A stretch of 64,000 bases of DNA from Pleomorphomonas sp. T1.2MG-36 (GTDB lineage: Bacteria > Pseudomonadota > Alphaproteobacteria > Rhizobiales > Pleomorphomonadaceae). The notes beneath the pieces were generated by a model that worked only from the letters and a program-made list of their open reading frames with translations, was not told the DNA's origin and did no database searches. Shown here piece after piece: positions 44,731 to 53,500 of this stretch. The DNA lies in contig NZ_CATNLY010000012.1 in the NCBI RefSeq assembly GCF_950100655.1, positions 806,001 through 870,000 of the forward strand. The letters run 5' to 3'. Within the stretch, counting starts at the first letter, position 1, and each line of letters starts with the position of its first letter. The translations under genes and the position numbers were made by a program.

Positions 44731-45318
44731 ATGTCTCATAAGCCCCGGATCGCCCTTATCATCGGATCCACGCGCCCGACCCGCTTCGCCGACAAGCCGG
44801 CACAATGGATGCTCAAGCAAGCCCAAGCCCGAGACGACATGGAGGTCGAGCTTGTCGACCTGCGCGACTATGCCCTGCCGTTCTTTGCCGAGAAGGCATC
44901 GAACCTGTGGATGCCCAGCGAGGATCCGGCAGCGATCCGCTGGCAGCAGACCATCGCCCGTTTCGATGGCTACATTTTCGTCGTCGCCGAGTACAATCGC
45001 TCGATTACGGGCGCTCTCAAGAACGCTCTCGATCAGGCTTATGTCGAGTGGAATCGAAAGCCGTTCACCGCCATCGGTTATGGCGGCCTGGGAGCCGGAC
45101 GCGCCATCGAGCATCTGCGTCTGATCGGCATCGAGCTGCAGATGGTGCCGACCCGCAGCGCCGTTCATATCGGCGGCGGCGACTTCATGGCCGTGTCGCC
45201 GATGGGGGCGAACAAGCCGGTCGAGGATATCGAGGCCAACCTTTTGCCGTCCGCGAAGGCGGCCCTTGACGATTTGGTCTGGTGGGCCAAGGCAACAAAG
45301 GCGGCCAAAGCCGGCTGA
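44731..45318 (+). CDS. NAD(P)H-dependent FMN reductase / quinone reductase
   Basis: A 195-residue flavodoxin-fold protein: IALIIGSTRPTRFADKPAQW at the N-terminus (FMN phosphate loop), VVAEYNRSITGALKNALDQA (second flavin loop) and AIGYGGLGAGRAIEHLRLIG. Members reduce FMN, quinones or azo compounds. It seems independent of the sugar genes and is probably redox-regulated through the palindrome at 44689. Confidence 0.85.
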   Translation: MSHKPRIALIIGSTRPTRFADKPAQWMLKQAQARDDMEVELVDLRDYALPFFAEKASNLWMPSEDPAAIRWQQTIARFDGYIFVVAEYNRSITGALKNALDQAYVEWNRKPFTAIGYGGLGAGRAIEHLRLIGIELQMVPTRSAVHIGGGDFMAVSPMGANKPVEDIEANLLPSAKAALDDLVWWAKATKAAKAG

Positions 45319-45365
45319 CGCCTCAACGTCGGTGAAGATGATCCCGCTTTAGTTGTACCCCGAAG

Positions 45366-45396
45366 ATCGCCGGCCGCCGAATGAGCGGCCGGCGAT
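45366..45396. terminator. Bidirectional terminator
   Basis: ATCGCCGGCCGC (45366-45377) pairs perfectly with GCGGCCGGCGAT (45385-45396) around a 7-base loop, between the convergent FMN reductase and IclR genes. Confidence 0.75.
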
Positions 45397-45417
45397 TTCG
45401 CATGCACATTTCGCCGG

Positions 45418-46170
45418 TCAGTAGCCGAGGTCGTGCGAGACGCTGGCGCCCGTGGTCTTCAGCTGTTCGATGAACGACTTGAACTCATCCATCGACACAT
45501 TTTCGACGACCGTCGATATGGAGATTGCGGCCACCAGCTTGCGATCGTGGCCCCAGATGGGGACGGCAGCGCACCGGCAACCACGGACATTTTCCTGCTC
45601 GTCGACGGCGAAGCCATCCGTCCTCACCCTGGCGAGTGCCGCTTCATAGACGTCCCGCTGGGTGATGGTGTTCTCGGTGGACGTTGAGAAGTCATAGCCG
45701 TCAAGCGTCTTGCCGATGAAGCTTGGCGACTGGAAGGCCAGCAGCACCTTGCCGATGGCCGTGGTGTGGATCGGCATGCGCCGCCCTATTCGGGAATAGA
45801 CGATGATCGACCGCGTTCCCTCGACCTTGTCGACGTAGACGCCCGACTTGCCGTCGAGCACGCCGAGGTGGACCGTCTGTCCGGTTCGCTCCGACAGGCT
45901 TTCGAGATAGGGACGCGCGACGGCGATGAAATCGCGCGATCGCTGCACCAAATACCCGCGTTCGAGCAGCTTCACGCCGAGGCGGTACGGAGCATTGGCA
46001 CCCGTCTGCTCGATATAGCCTTGGGCTTGCAGGGTCTTCAAAAGCGAATGGAGGGTGCTTTTGTGCATTCCCGTCATCTGGCTGATCTCGGCCAGATTGA
46101 GCTCGACCTTCTGCTCGCTGAACAGTTCGAGAATGTTAAGGGCGCGCTCCACAGCCTGAATCAGCGGCAT
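45418..46170 (-). CDS. IclR-family regulator of the aldonate operon (YjhI-like)
   Basis: A 250-residue protein from ATG 46170; the longer frame upstream is not IclR-like. A winged helix (residues 1-60: LIQAVERALNILELFSEQKV, EISQMTGMHKSTLHSLLKTL) precedes the effector domain (HTTAIGKVLLAFQSP; CRCAAVPIWGHDRKLVAAIS). It is divergent from the aldolase-dehydratase-symporter genes, with CGTTCTA-N5-TAGAACG between. In E. coli yjhI, an IclR gene, accompanies yjhH, yjhG and yjhF in the same way. Confidence 0.9.
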   Translation of the reverse strand: MPLIQAVERALNILELFSEQKVELNLAEISQMTGMHKSTLHSLLKTLQAQGYIEQTGANAPYRLGVKLLERGYLVQRSRDFIAVARPYLESLSERTGQTVHLGVLDGKSGVYVDKVEGTRSIIVYSRIGRRMPIHTTAIGKVLLAFQSPSFIGKTLDGYDFSTSTENTITQRDVYEAALARVRTDGFAVDEQENVRGCRCAAVPIWGHDRKLVAAISISTVVENVSMDEFKSFIEQLKTTGASVSHDLGY

Positions 46171-46453
46171 CTCACGACAACTCCAGCGGCAGGACCGAAC
46201 CCTGCGAGTCTTGATTTCAGTTCGATTAGTGCTCCGACGAGACCAATCCAAGAGCGGAAAGACGACATCGGCGCCATCGGGACGGACAAGCGCGGCAATG
46301 ACGCTCTTGCTCGGCATATCGATTTCCCGTTTTGCGACAACAACATAACCATTGGAAGCCCCTGAAACTCCTGATCATGCGGGTCTTTGCCTACACAGCA
46401 TCCCGGATTTACCGGTCCGCGAGCCGTCGTTAACGTACGACATTATAAAACAT
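46171..46453. other. Divergent intergenic region without a gene
   Basis: The 329 bases between the IclR and aldolase genes contain the operator at 46454. An additional inverted repeat GTCGT-N6-ACGAC lies at 46426-46441. I see no coding sequence. Confidence 0.5.
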
Positions 46454-46472
46454 CGTTCTATAATGTAGAACG
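46454..46472. promoter_or_regulatory. IclR-type operator of the aldonate operon
   Basis: CGTTCTA-TAATG-TAGAACG is a perfect 19-bp inverted repeat 27 bases before the aldolase ATG, so binding should repress. The arm and spacer geometry (6+5+6 core) equals that of the ATTCCG sites, with a different sequence. Confidence 0.7.
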
Positions 46473-46499
46473 CCTAGACGTAAGGTTCAGGAGTTTCCA

Positions 46500-47408
46500 A
46501 TGGCTGCAACGCGTTTCGAAGGCATCATTCCGCCAGTGTCGACCATCTTCACCGAGGCAGGCGCTTTCGACCCGAAGGGCCAGGCGCTGGTGATCGAGAA
46601 GCTGATCGCCGCCGGCGTTGATGGCCTCTTCATCTGCGGCACCGGCGGAGAGTTCTCCCAGATGACCACCGCCGAGCGGAAGACGGTGGCCGAGTTCGCG
46701 GTGAAGCAGACGGCTGGACGCGCCAAGGTGCTGATCGGCGTCGGCTCCAACAACCCGCGCGAGGCCATTGAACTGAGCGTCCACGCCGAAGCCATCGGCG
46801 CCGACGGCATCGTTGCGGTCAACCCCTCCTACTGGAAGGTCACCGAGCCGCGGCTGCTCAAGTACTTCACCGATATCGCCGCCGCCACCAAGCTGCCGGT
46901 TCTGCTCTACAACATCCCCTTCCTGACCGGTCAGGATCTGACGCCGGCTTTCGTGAAGTCGGTGGTCGAGGCCGCGTCCAATGTCGTCGGCATCAAGGAG
47001 ACCATCGATTCCATCGGCCACATCCGCGAGATGATCAACGTCGTCGGCGCCGTTCAGCCCGGCTTCCAGGTTCTTGCCGGCTATGACGACCACCTGCTGA
47101 CCACGCTGATGCTGGGCGGCGCAGGCGTCATCTCGGCCAGCGGCAACTTCGCGCCGGAACTCTCCATCGGCATCTACAAGGCTTTCCGTGCCGGCGATTT
47201 CGCCAAGGCGGTGGAACTGCACAGCCGCCTGATCCGCCTTCCGTCGATGTACGCTCTCGACACGCCCTTCGTGAACGTGGTCAAGGAGGCGATGCGCCTC
47301 ACCGGCCTCGACATCTCCACCTACTGCCTGCCGCCCGCCGGCCCGCTGTCCGCCGACAAGCTGGCCCGCCTCGCCGATCTGCTGAAGCAGGCCGGTCTCG
47401 TCAAATAA
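46500..47408 (+). CDS. 2-keto-3-deoxy-aldonate aldolase (YjhH/YagE type)
   Basis: A 302-residue DapA-superfamily protein. The loop ICGTGGEFSQMTTAER is the YagE/YjhH version of the carboxylate site. Schiff-base lysine lies in VVGIKETIDSIGH, and the tyrosine in VLLYNIPFLTGQ. It would split 2-keto-3-deoxy-pentonate to pyruvate and glycolaldehyde (or the hexonate homologue to pyruvate and glyceraldehyde), the product of the dehydratase encoded 27 bases downstream. Confidence 0.87.
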   Translation: MAATRFEGIIPPVSTIFTEAGAFDPKGQALVIEKLIAAGVDGLFICGTGGEFSQMTTAERKTVAEFAVKQTAGRAKVLIGVGSNNPREAIELSVHAEAIGADGIVAVNPSYWKVTEPRLLKYFTDIAAATKLPVLLYNIPFLTGQDLTPAFVKSVVEAASNVVGIKETIDSIGHIREMINVVGAVQPGFQVLAGYDDHLLTTLMLGGAGVISASGNFAPELSIGIYKAFRAGDFAKAVELHSRLIRLPSMYALDTPFVNVVKEAMRLTGLDISTYCLPPAGPLSADKLARLADLLKQAGLVK

Positions 47409-47435
47409 TCAACCAACCGTCGGAGGAAGGCGCCC

Positions 47436-49412
47436 ATGTCCATCAAGGAAATCTACGACGAGAGCAACGAAGCCGTCTATGTCGCGGCAACCAATGCTCC
47501 TGGTCCCGCCGGCAAGCTGCCGCTGACGCCGGACATGCTGATCAACCGCCCGAGCGGCGATATTTTCGGCATGACCCTCAACGCCGGCATGGGCTGGGAA
47601 CCGGAGAAGCTGAACGGCAAGGAAGTGCTGGTCATCGGCGTCACCGGCGGCATCCGCGGCGAGGATGGCAAGCCGATCGCCCTCGGCTTGCACACGGGCC
47701 ACTACGAGACGCCGCTTCAGTTCGAGGCGGCGGCGCGCGAGGTGGCCAAGGCCGGAGGCGTTCCCTACGCCGCCTATGTCAGCGACCCCTGTGACGGTCG
47801 CACGCAGGGCACCACCGGCATGTTCGACTCCCTGCCCTACCGCAACGACGCCGCCATCGTCTTCCGTCGGCTGATCCGCTCGACGCCGGTGCGCAAGGCG
47901 GTCATCGGCCTCGCGGCCTGCGACAAGGGCCTGCCGGCCCTGATGATGGCGCTGGCCTCCCAGCGCGACCTGCCGACCATTCTCGTTCCCGGCGGCGCCA
48001 CGCTGATGCCGACCAAGGGCGAGGACGCCGGCAAGGTTCAGACCATCGGCGCCCGTTTCGCCAATGGCGAGCTGACGCTGGACGAAGCCAGCGAGCTCGG
48101 TTGCCGTGCCTGCGCATCGGCCGGCGGCGGTTGCCAGTTCCTTGGCACGGCCGGCACTTCGCAGGTCATCTCCGAGGGTCTCGGCCTTGCCCTGCCGCAC
48201 TCTGCACTGTCTCCGTCCGGCCAGCCGGTCTGGTTGGAAGTTGCCCGCCAGTCGGCACGCGCGGTGCTGCAGCTCGAAGAGCGCGGCATCACCACCAAGG
48301 ACATCGTAACGTCGAAGGCGATCGAAAACGCCATGGTGGTGCATGCCGCTTTCGGCGGTTCGACCAACCTGCTGCTGCATCTGCCGGCCATCGCGCACGC
48401 CGCCGGGCTCCCCATGCCGACGGTCGACGACTGGACGGCGGTGAACCGTCGCGTGCCGCGCCTCGTCAGCGTCATCCCCAACGGCCCGGTCTATCACCCC
48501 ACCGTTCGCGCCTTCATGGCCGGCGGCGTGCCGGAAGTGATGCTGCACCTCAGGGCGCTCGGGCTTCTCAACCTCGACGTTCTCACCGTGACCGGCGAAA
48601 CGCTCGGCGCCAACCTCGATTGGTGGGAAACCTCCGAACGCCGCCGCCGCTTCCGCGACATGCTTGAGAAGCAGGACGGCGTCAGCCCCGACGACGTGAT
48701 CATGCCGCCCGCCAAGGCGGCTGCCCGTGGCCTCACCTCCACCATCACTTTCCCGATCGGCAACATCGCGCCGGAAGGTTCGGTGATCAAGTCGACGGCC
48801 ATCGATCCGTCGGTGATCGGCGAGGATGGCGTCTATCGGCACAAGGCCAAGGCCAAAGTGTTCGTGTCCGAGGTCGATGCCATTCACGCCATCAAGTCCG
48901 GCAAGATCGTCGCTGGCGATCTGATGGTGCTGATCGGCGCGGGGCCGTCCGGCACCGGCATGGAAGAGACCTACCAGGTCACCTCCGCGCTGAAGCATCT
49001 CTCCTACGGCAAGCACGTGGCGCTCATCACCGACGCCCGCTTCTCCGGCGTGTCCACCGGCGCCTGCGTCGGCCATGTCGGACCGGAAGCGCTGGCCGGC
49101 GGGCCCATCGGCAAGCTGCGCGACGGCGACGTCGTGGAGATGGTGGTCGACTGCCGCAAGCTGACCGGATCGCTGAACTTCCTCGGCTCCGAGGATAAGC
49201 CGGTCAGTGCCGAGGAAGGCGCCGCCATTCTGGCTGCCCGTCAGCCGCACCCCGATCTGGCGCCGCAGGCCGAACTGCCCGACGACACCCGCCTCTGGGC
49301 GGCGTTGCAGGCGGCGAGCGGCGGCACCTGGCAGGGCTGCGTCTACGACGCCGACCGGATCATCGAAGTGCTGGAAGCCGGCCGAGCAGCGCTGGCCGCC
49401 AAGAAGAACTGA
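47436..49412 (+). CDS. Aldonate dehydratase, YjhG/YagF type (probably xylonate)
   Basis: A 658-residue IlvD/Edd-superfamily protein, the length of the YjhG/YagF branch. Cysteines for the iron-sulfur cluster lie in [20 protein letters not shown] and [16 protein letters not shown]. Other blocks are [20 protein letters not shown] and [20 protein letters not shown]. It removes water from an aldonate, D-xylonate in E. coli, to give the 2-keto-3-deoxy acid. SD CGGAGGAAG precedes the ATG. Confidence 0.9.
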   Translation: MSIKEIYDESNEAVYVAATNAPGPAGKLPLTPDMLINRPSGDIFGMTLNAGMGWEPEKLNGKEVLVIGVTGGIRGEDGKPIALGLHTGHYETPLQFEAAAREVAKAGGVPYAAYVSDPCDGRTQGTTGMFDSLPYRNDAAIVFRRLIRSTPVRKAVIGLAACDKGLPALMMALASQRDLPTILVPGGATLMPTKGEDAGKVQTIGARFANGELTLDEASELGCRACASAGGGCQFLGTAGTSQVISEGLGLALPHSALSPSGQPVWLEVARQSARAVLQLEERGITTKDIVTSKAIENAMVVHAAFGGSTNLLLHLPAIAHAAGLPMPTVDDWTAVNRRVPRLVSVIPNGPVYHPTVRAFMAGGVPEVMLHLRALGLLNLDVLTVTGETLGANLDWWETSERRRRFRDMLEKQDGVSPDDVIMPPAKAAARGLTSTITFPIGNIAPEGSVIKSTAIDPSVIGEDGVYRHKAKAKVFVSEVDAIHAIKSGKIVAGDLMVLIGAGPSGTGMEETYQVTSALKHLSYGKHVALITDARFSGVSTGACVGHVGPEALAGGPIGKLRDGDVVEMVVDCRKLTGSLNFLGSEDKPVSAEEGAAILAARQPHPDLAPQAELPDDTRLWAALQAASGGTWQGCVYDADRIIEVLEAGRAALAAKKN

Positions 49413-49630
49413 CTAAAACCGGAGAAGGGGCGGCAGCGTCTCTTCTCCATAAAACTGCCGGCACTCGGGGCCGGCATGTGGAAGGCACGGCGGCCGAGGG
49501 GGCCGGTCGTCCATCCGAACAACGCGGCGGACCATAGCTACCGGAGCGGCGACCTAGCCGCTCCGGCGGGGGCGGTCTGCTGTCTTCGCCGGCCCGGCCG
49601 GCAACGCAAGCCAAACCAAGGGATGAGGAA
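49413..49630. other. Intercistronic region with three stem-loops
   Basis: Within 218 bases: GGAGAAG/CTTCTCC (49421-49427, 49442-49448), TGCCGGC/GCCGGCA (49456-49462, 49470-49476) and a 10-bp stem CCGGAGCGGC/GCCGCTCCGG (49541-49550, 49557-49566). No gene is seen. They may lower transporter expression relative to the enzymes. Confidence 0.55.
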
Positions 49631-50980
49631 ATGCCTTTAGTCATCGTCGTAGCCGGCATCGTGCTGTTGCTGCTGCTGATCATGAAACTGAAACTGAACA
49701 CGTTCGTTTCGCTGATCATCGTCTCCTTCTGCGTCGCGCTGGCCCTTGGTCTGCCGCTCGACAAGGTGGTGAAGTCCATCGAGAGCGGCCTTGGCGGCAC
49801 GCTCGGTCATATCGCCCTGATCTTCGGCCTCGGCGCCATGCTGGGTCGCCTGATCTCCGACGCCGGCGGCGCCCAACGCATCGCCGTCACGCTCATTGAG
49901 AAGTTCGGCGAGAAGAACGTACAGTGGGCGGTGGTCGTCGCCTCGTTCATCATCGGCATCGCGCTGTTCTTCGAAGTCGGACTCGTGCTGCTGGTGCCGA
50001 TCGTCCTGACGATGGCCAAGCAGATGAAACTGTCGCCGCTGCACCTCGGCGTGCCGATGTGCGCCGCGCTCCTGGCCACCCATGCCTTCCTGCCGCCGCA
50101 TCCCGGCCCGACGGTCATCGCCGGCGAATACGGCGCCGACATCGGCCAGGTTCTGGTCTATGGCATCCTGATCGCCATTCCGGCGGTGATCATCGGCGGC
50201 CCGGTCTACAATGCCATCGCCAAGCGGATCGTGCCGTCGGGCTTTGCCAAGAAGGCCGACCTCGACGCCATCGGGTCCTTCAAGACCTTCGATCTCGACA
50301 AGACGCCTGCCTTCGGCATCTCGGTGCTCACGGCCATGCTGCCGGTGATCATGATGTCGGCCGCCGCCATCATCGCCGTGATCCGCAGCGAAGCGGGCAT
50401 TGCCGACAATACCGGCTTCGCCATCATCCGTCTGGTCGGTGACGCGTCGGTGTCGATGGTTGTATCGCTGCTGTTCGCCATGTGGACCATGGGCGTCAAG
50501 CGCAGCATCCCGGTCAAGGACATCATGGCGTCCTGCACCTCGGCTGCCAGCCACATCGGCATGATGCTGCTGATCATCGGCGGCGGCGGCGCCTTCAAGC
50601 AGGTGCTGATCGACGGCGGCGTCGGCAAGTACGTCGCCGACCTGTTCGCCGGCACCAACGCCTCGCCGCTGATCTTCGCCTGGGGTGTCGCCGCTCTGCT
50701 GCGCATCTCGCTGGGCTCGGCGACCGTGGCCGCCATCTCGACGGCCGGTCTGGTCATCCCGATGCTGGCGACGCACAACGTCAACCTCGCCCTGGTGACG
50801 CTGGCCACCGGCGCCGGCTCGGCCATCTGCAGCCACGTCAACGACGCCGGCTTCTGGATGTTCAAGGAGTACTTCGGCCTGTCGATGAAGGAGACCTTCG
50901 GGACGTGGACGGTTCTGTCCACCATCGTCTCGGTGCTCGGCCTGATCGGCGTGCTCATCCTTGAGGGCTTCGTCGGCTGA
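49631..50980 (+). CDS. GntP-family gluconate/aldonate:H+ symporter
   Basis: A 449-residue inner-membrane protein with about 12 hydrophobic segments. GLGAMLGRLISDAGGAQRIA, ATHAFLPPHPGPTVIAGEYG and SHVNDAGFWMFKEYFGLSMK are GntP/GntT hallmarks. It completes the operon as importer of the aldonate used by the dehydratase and aldolase, the counterpart of E. coli YjhF. Confidence 0.92.
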   Translation: MPLVIVVAGIVLLLLLIMKLKLNTFVSLIIVSFCVALALGLPLDKVVKSIESGLGGTLGHIALIFGLGAMLGRLISDAGGAQRIAVTLIEKFGEKNVQWAVVVASFIIGIALFFEVGLVLLVPIVLTMAKQMKLSPLHLGVPMCAALLATHAFLPPHPGPTVIAGEYGADIGQVLVYGILIAIPAVIIGGPVYNAIAKRIVPSGFAKKADLDAIGSFKTFDLDKTPAFGISVLTAMLPVIMMSAAAIIAVIRSEAGIADNTGFAIIRLVGDASVSMVVSLLFAMWTMGVKRSIPVKDIMASCTSAASHIGMMLLIIGGGGAFKQVLIDGGVGKYVADLFAGTNASPLIFAWGVAALLRISLGSATVAAISTAGLVIPMLATHNVNLALVTLATGAGSAICSHVNDAGFWMFKEYFGLSMKETFGTWTVLSTIVSVLGLIGVLILEGFVG

Positions 50981-51003
50981 CGACAAGTCACCCGAAAGAA
51001 TCG

Positions 51004-51036
51004 GCGGCCGCGACACCCCGTGTCGCGGCCGCTTTT
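51004..51036 (+). terminator. Rho-independent terminator
   Basis: A perfect 13-bp stem GCGGCCGCGACAC/GTGTCGCGGCCGC with a CCC loop is followed by TTTT. It ends the aldonate operon and can also serve the convergent oxidoreductase gene. Confidence 0.88.
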
Positions 51037-51055
51037 CGTTCCGGCGAGCTTCGAC

Positions 51056-52054
51056 TCATCCGGGCTTCTTCGCTTCGCCGGGATAGACCACCCCGATCTG
51101 CCGCCTGATGTCGTCGAGCGTTTCCATGATGGCGACGCTTTGCTCCAGCGGCAGAATGGGACTCACCCGCTCGCCGGCGGCAACAAGACGCTCCAGCTCG
51201 ACGGCCTGGAAGTGCATGCCGCGCCCTTTCATGGCGGCGGGCTTGAACTCCTCGAGGAGCTTCTTCTCGCTGTTGTAAATCCGGAAGCCGGTCGGCGCGT
51301 ACCAGACGCCGTCGATCTCGACGTGTCCCTCGGTGCCGTTGATCTCGGCGCGATTGCTGCCGGGGGCATCGCTGGCGGACACCGTCAACGCGCTGGCCCC
51401 GTTCGCATAGCGGAATATGGTCGAGACCTCGGCGTCGGCGCCGGTCGCCTTCAGGCGCCCCGACGCGAGCACCTCCCTCGGCTGTCCGAGAATGTCGAAC
51501 GCAAAGGAGATTGGGTAGATGCCGAGATCCAGCAATGCTCCGCCGCCGAGTTCCAGCGCATTGAGACGGTGGTTCGGATCGTCGGGCAGATCCTGCGTAT
51601 GGGTTGCCACCAGCGTGCGGATCTCGCCGATCATGCCGCTCGCCAGCGCCTCGCGCAGCCGGACCATGTGCGGCAGGAAGCGGGTCCACATGGCCTCGAG
51701 AACGACGACGTCATGCTCGCGGGACAAAGCCAACAAATGCCGGGCCTCCGCGCCGGTCAGCGTGAAGGACTTCTCGACCAGGACATGCTTGCCTTCGGCA
51801 ATGCAAAGTTCGGCCGCGCTCGCATGGAAGGGGTGCGGCGTCGCGATATAGACGACGTCGACCTCCGGGTCGGCGGCAAGCGCCTCGTAACTGCCGTGCG
51901 AACGGGGAATGCCGTGCTTGGTGGCGAAGGCGACCGCCGTCTCGATGGACCGAGAGCCGACCGCCGTCACTTCCATGTCGTTGTCGAGCAGATCCTGCAC
52001 AAAGAGATCGGCGATCCACCCCGTCGCCAGAATGCCCCAACGTAGCTTGGCCAT
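51056..52054 (-). CDS. Gfo/Idh/MocA-family oxidoreductase
   Basis: A 332-residue NAD(P)-dependent dehydrogenase. ATG 52054 begins MAKLRWGILATGWIADLFVQ, the Rossmann fold; an extension of 11 codons upstream is unlikely. VDVVYIATPHPFHASAAELC and GKHVLVEKSFTLTGAEARHL (the E-K pair) are family motifs, with GGGALLDLGIYPI downstream. It resembles the dihydrodiol/xylose dehydrogenase branch. A sugar or cyclitol substrate is likely but not defined. Confidence 0.87.
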   Translation of the reverse strand: MAKLRWGILATGWIADLFVQDLLDNDMEVTAVGSRSIETAVAFATKHGIPRSHGSYEALAADPEVDVVYIATPHPFHASAAELCIAEGKHVLVEKSFTLTGAEARHLLALSREHDVVVLEAMWTRFLPHMVRLREALASGMIGEIRTLVATHTQDLPDDPNHRLNALELGGGALLDLGIYPISFAFDILGQPREVLASGRLKATGADAEVSTIFRYANGASALTVSASDAPGSNRAEINGTEGHVEIDGVWYAPTGFRIYNSEKKLLEEFKPAAMKGRGMHFQAVELERLVAAGERVSPILPLEQSVAIMETLDDIRRQIGVVYPGEAKKPG

Positions 52055-52145
52055 GAACCGTCTCTCCCTTCGCCCCTCAAAGTGCATCTGTCGGGGGTGA
52101 GCCTCGCATTAATCTGACAAAAGGTCGAGGCTCACGAAGGCGGGA

Positions 52146-52562
52146 CTATTCGCCGATGTCGATCTCGACGGAAGCCACCGAGCGGGGGGCGGGGCCTTGG
52201 AAGACGGCCTCGACGTTGTTGCCGTCCGGATCGAACAGGAAGGCCGCGTAATATCCGGGGTGATACGACCTTATCCCCGGCCCGCCATTGTCGCGACCGC
52301 CGGCGGCGAGTCCTGCCTGGTAGAACCGCTTGACTGCCTCCTGGTCGTTCGCCTGAAACGCCAGATGCACGTGCGTCGCCTCGCTCTCGTCCTCTCCCAA
52401 GGCGTCGATCCAGAGCTCGTCGCAGGCAATATGCCAATCGTCGTCCGCCAGAAGCGGGCAGTCGAGAGCCCCGAGCACCGCGCGGTAGAACTTCGCCGTG
52501 GCGGGGAAATCCCTGGCCCTCAGCTGGATATGGTCGATCAGGCGGCCTCGATGCAGAATCAT
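52146..52562 (-). CDS. VOC (glyoxalase/bleomycin resistance) superfamily protein
   Basis: A 138-residue protein with the paired beta-alpha-beta modules of the VOC fold: IDHIQLRARDFPATAKFYRA, ATHVHLAFQANDQEAVKRFY, AAFLFDPDGNNVEAVF. The His and Glu metal ligands are present (DHIQL, THVHL, NVEAVF). Reaction unknown. SD GAGGACC precedes the ATG. Confidence 0.82.
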   Translation of the reverse strand: MILHRGRLIDHIQLRARDFPATAKFYRAVLGALDCPLLADDDWHIACDELWIDALGEDESEATHVHLAFQANDQEAVKRFYQAGLAAGGRDNGGPGIRSYHPGYYAAFLFDPDGNNVEAVFQGPAPRSVASVEIDIGE

Positions 52563-52626
52563 GCTTGGTCCTCGTCTGGCGCCGCCCTCCGTCCATGAGC
52601 GAGGCGCTGTCTCCTCGCCCGCAAGA

Positions 52627-53337
52627 CTACCCCATCATCCTGACGGCGTCCGTCACCAGTTGAGCGTTGTCGCGGGCCACCTCGCCCGTTGCACGGCGGC
52701 AACCGTCCTCCAGGCCGACGCGAGTGGACCACCGGTGCTGACGGGCCAACTCGACGAAGTGCCAAACGGTCGCGTCAGCCCCATGGAGGAGGATCGGCCG
52801 GGCCAATCCCGCTTCGCCGAGAACCGTCACGATCCCATCGACGACGGCCTCGCCTGCCTGGATCTCCTGCTCTTCGATTTCGATCAGAATGCGAAGAACG
52901 CGCCGGCACTCAGGCAATGCAACGAGCCGCTTGGCGTCGTCGATGCTCGCCAAGCCCGCTTCGACGCCAACGCCCATGCCTTGCAAAAGACCGATGATCG
53001 CTGGGGCATCCGGCTCGGAGAGGTTGACCGAAGCGTAGTCCGGCAGCACGCGCCAGGCGGCTATATAGTCGCGCGTCCGGCGCTGGTCGTTTTCGATCCA
53101 GGCACCGGTGGACACGCCGAGGAGCGTTCCCGGACAGGCGCGTCGGACAAGGCGGATCGTCTCATCGACGGCCGCGAGACTTTCGCGACCGTCGGCGGCG
53201 CGAGCATGAAGGTGAATCTCGGCCGCTCCAGCAGCGACACAGGCGGCGCTATCCCGAGCCATCGCCTCGACCGTCAGCGGCAGGGCCGGATGATAGTCGA
53301 AAGGACGCGCGCCATTGATGCAAGCTTGAACGATCAT
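52627..53337 (-). CDS. Short DUF849 (BKACE-like) protein
   Basis: A 236-residue TIM-barrel protein. MIVQACINGARPFDYHPALP and AAEIHLHARAADGRESL (His42 and His44, metal ligands) are typical of the 3-keto-5-aminohexanoate cleavage enzyme family, which condenses a beta-keto acid with acetyl-CoA. It is shorter than most members (about 270-310), so it belongs to a compact subgroup. SD GGAG lies 8 bases before the ATG. The substrate is unknown. Confidence 0.78.
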   Translation of the reverse strand: MIVQACINGARPFDYHPALPLTVEAMARDSAACVAAGAAEIHLHARAADGRESLAAVDETIRLVRRACPGTLLGVSTGAWIENDQRRTRDYIAAWRVLPDYASVNLSEPDAPAIIGLLQGMGVGVEAGLASIDDAKRLVALPECRRVLRILIEIEEQEIQAGEAVVDGIVTVLGEAGLARPILLHGADATVWHFVELARQHRWSTRVGLEDGCRRATGEVARDNAQLVTDAVRMMG

Positions 53338-53454
53338 CGTGGTCTCCAGTCTCTCGAAACGGCGATCCAGCCATTTTCAGCAGAGAAAGTGACCTCAAAC
53401 TGTCAGCAATACCGGAAGGCCGCAGCCCGATTTCCTGGGATATCCAAACGAAAA

Positions 53455-53478
53455 GGGGCGGGAAGACGGTCCCGCCCC
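53455..53478 (-). terminator. Rho-independent terminator of the CUT2/xylitol operon
   Basis: GGGGCGGGA (53455-53463) pairs with TCCCGCCCC (53470-53478). On the minus strand the stem is followed by TTTTCGTTTG. It lies just behind the binding-protein stop at 53501. Confidence 0.85.
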
Positions 53479-53500
53479 AGTCTGTCGATTACTTCATCAA

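Noticed and set aside
47409..49250. A 613-codon minus-strand open frame
   Set aside because: It is antisense to the YjhG-type dehydratase and shows no family motif.
45418..50980. Prophage or genomic island around the yjh-like genes
   Set aside because: No integrase, attachment repeats, tRNA or phage genes are visible, and codon use looks like the neighbours.
49637..51016. A 459-codon minus-strand open frame rich in His, Asp and Gln
   Set aside because: The composition is that of the complement of a membrane-protein gene; it mirrors the GntP symporter.
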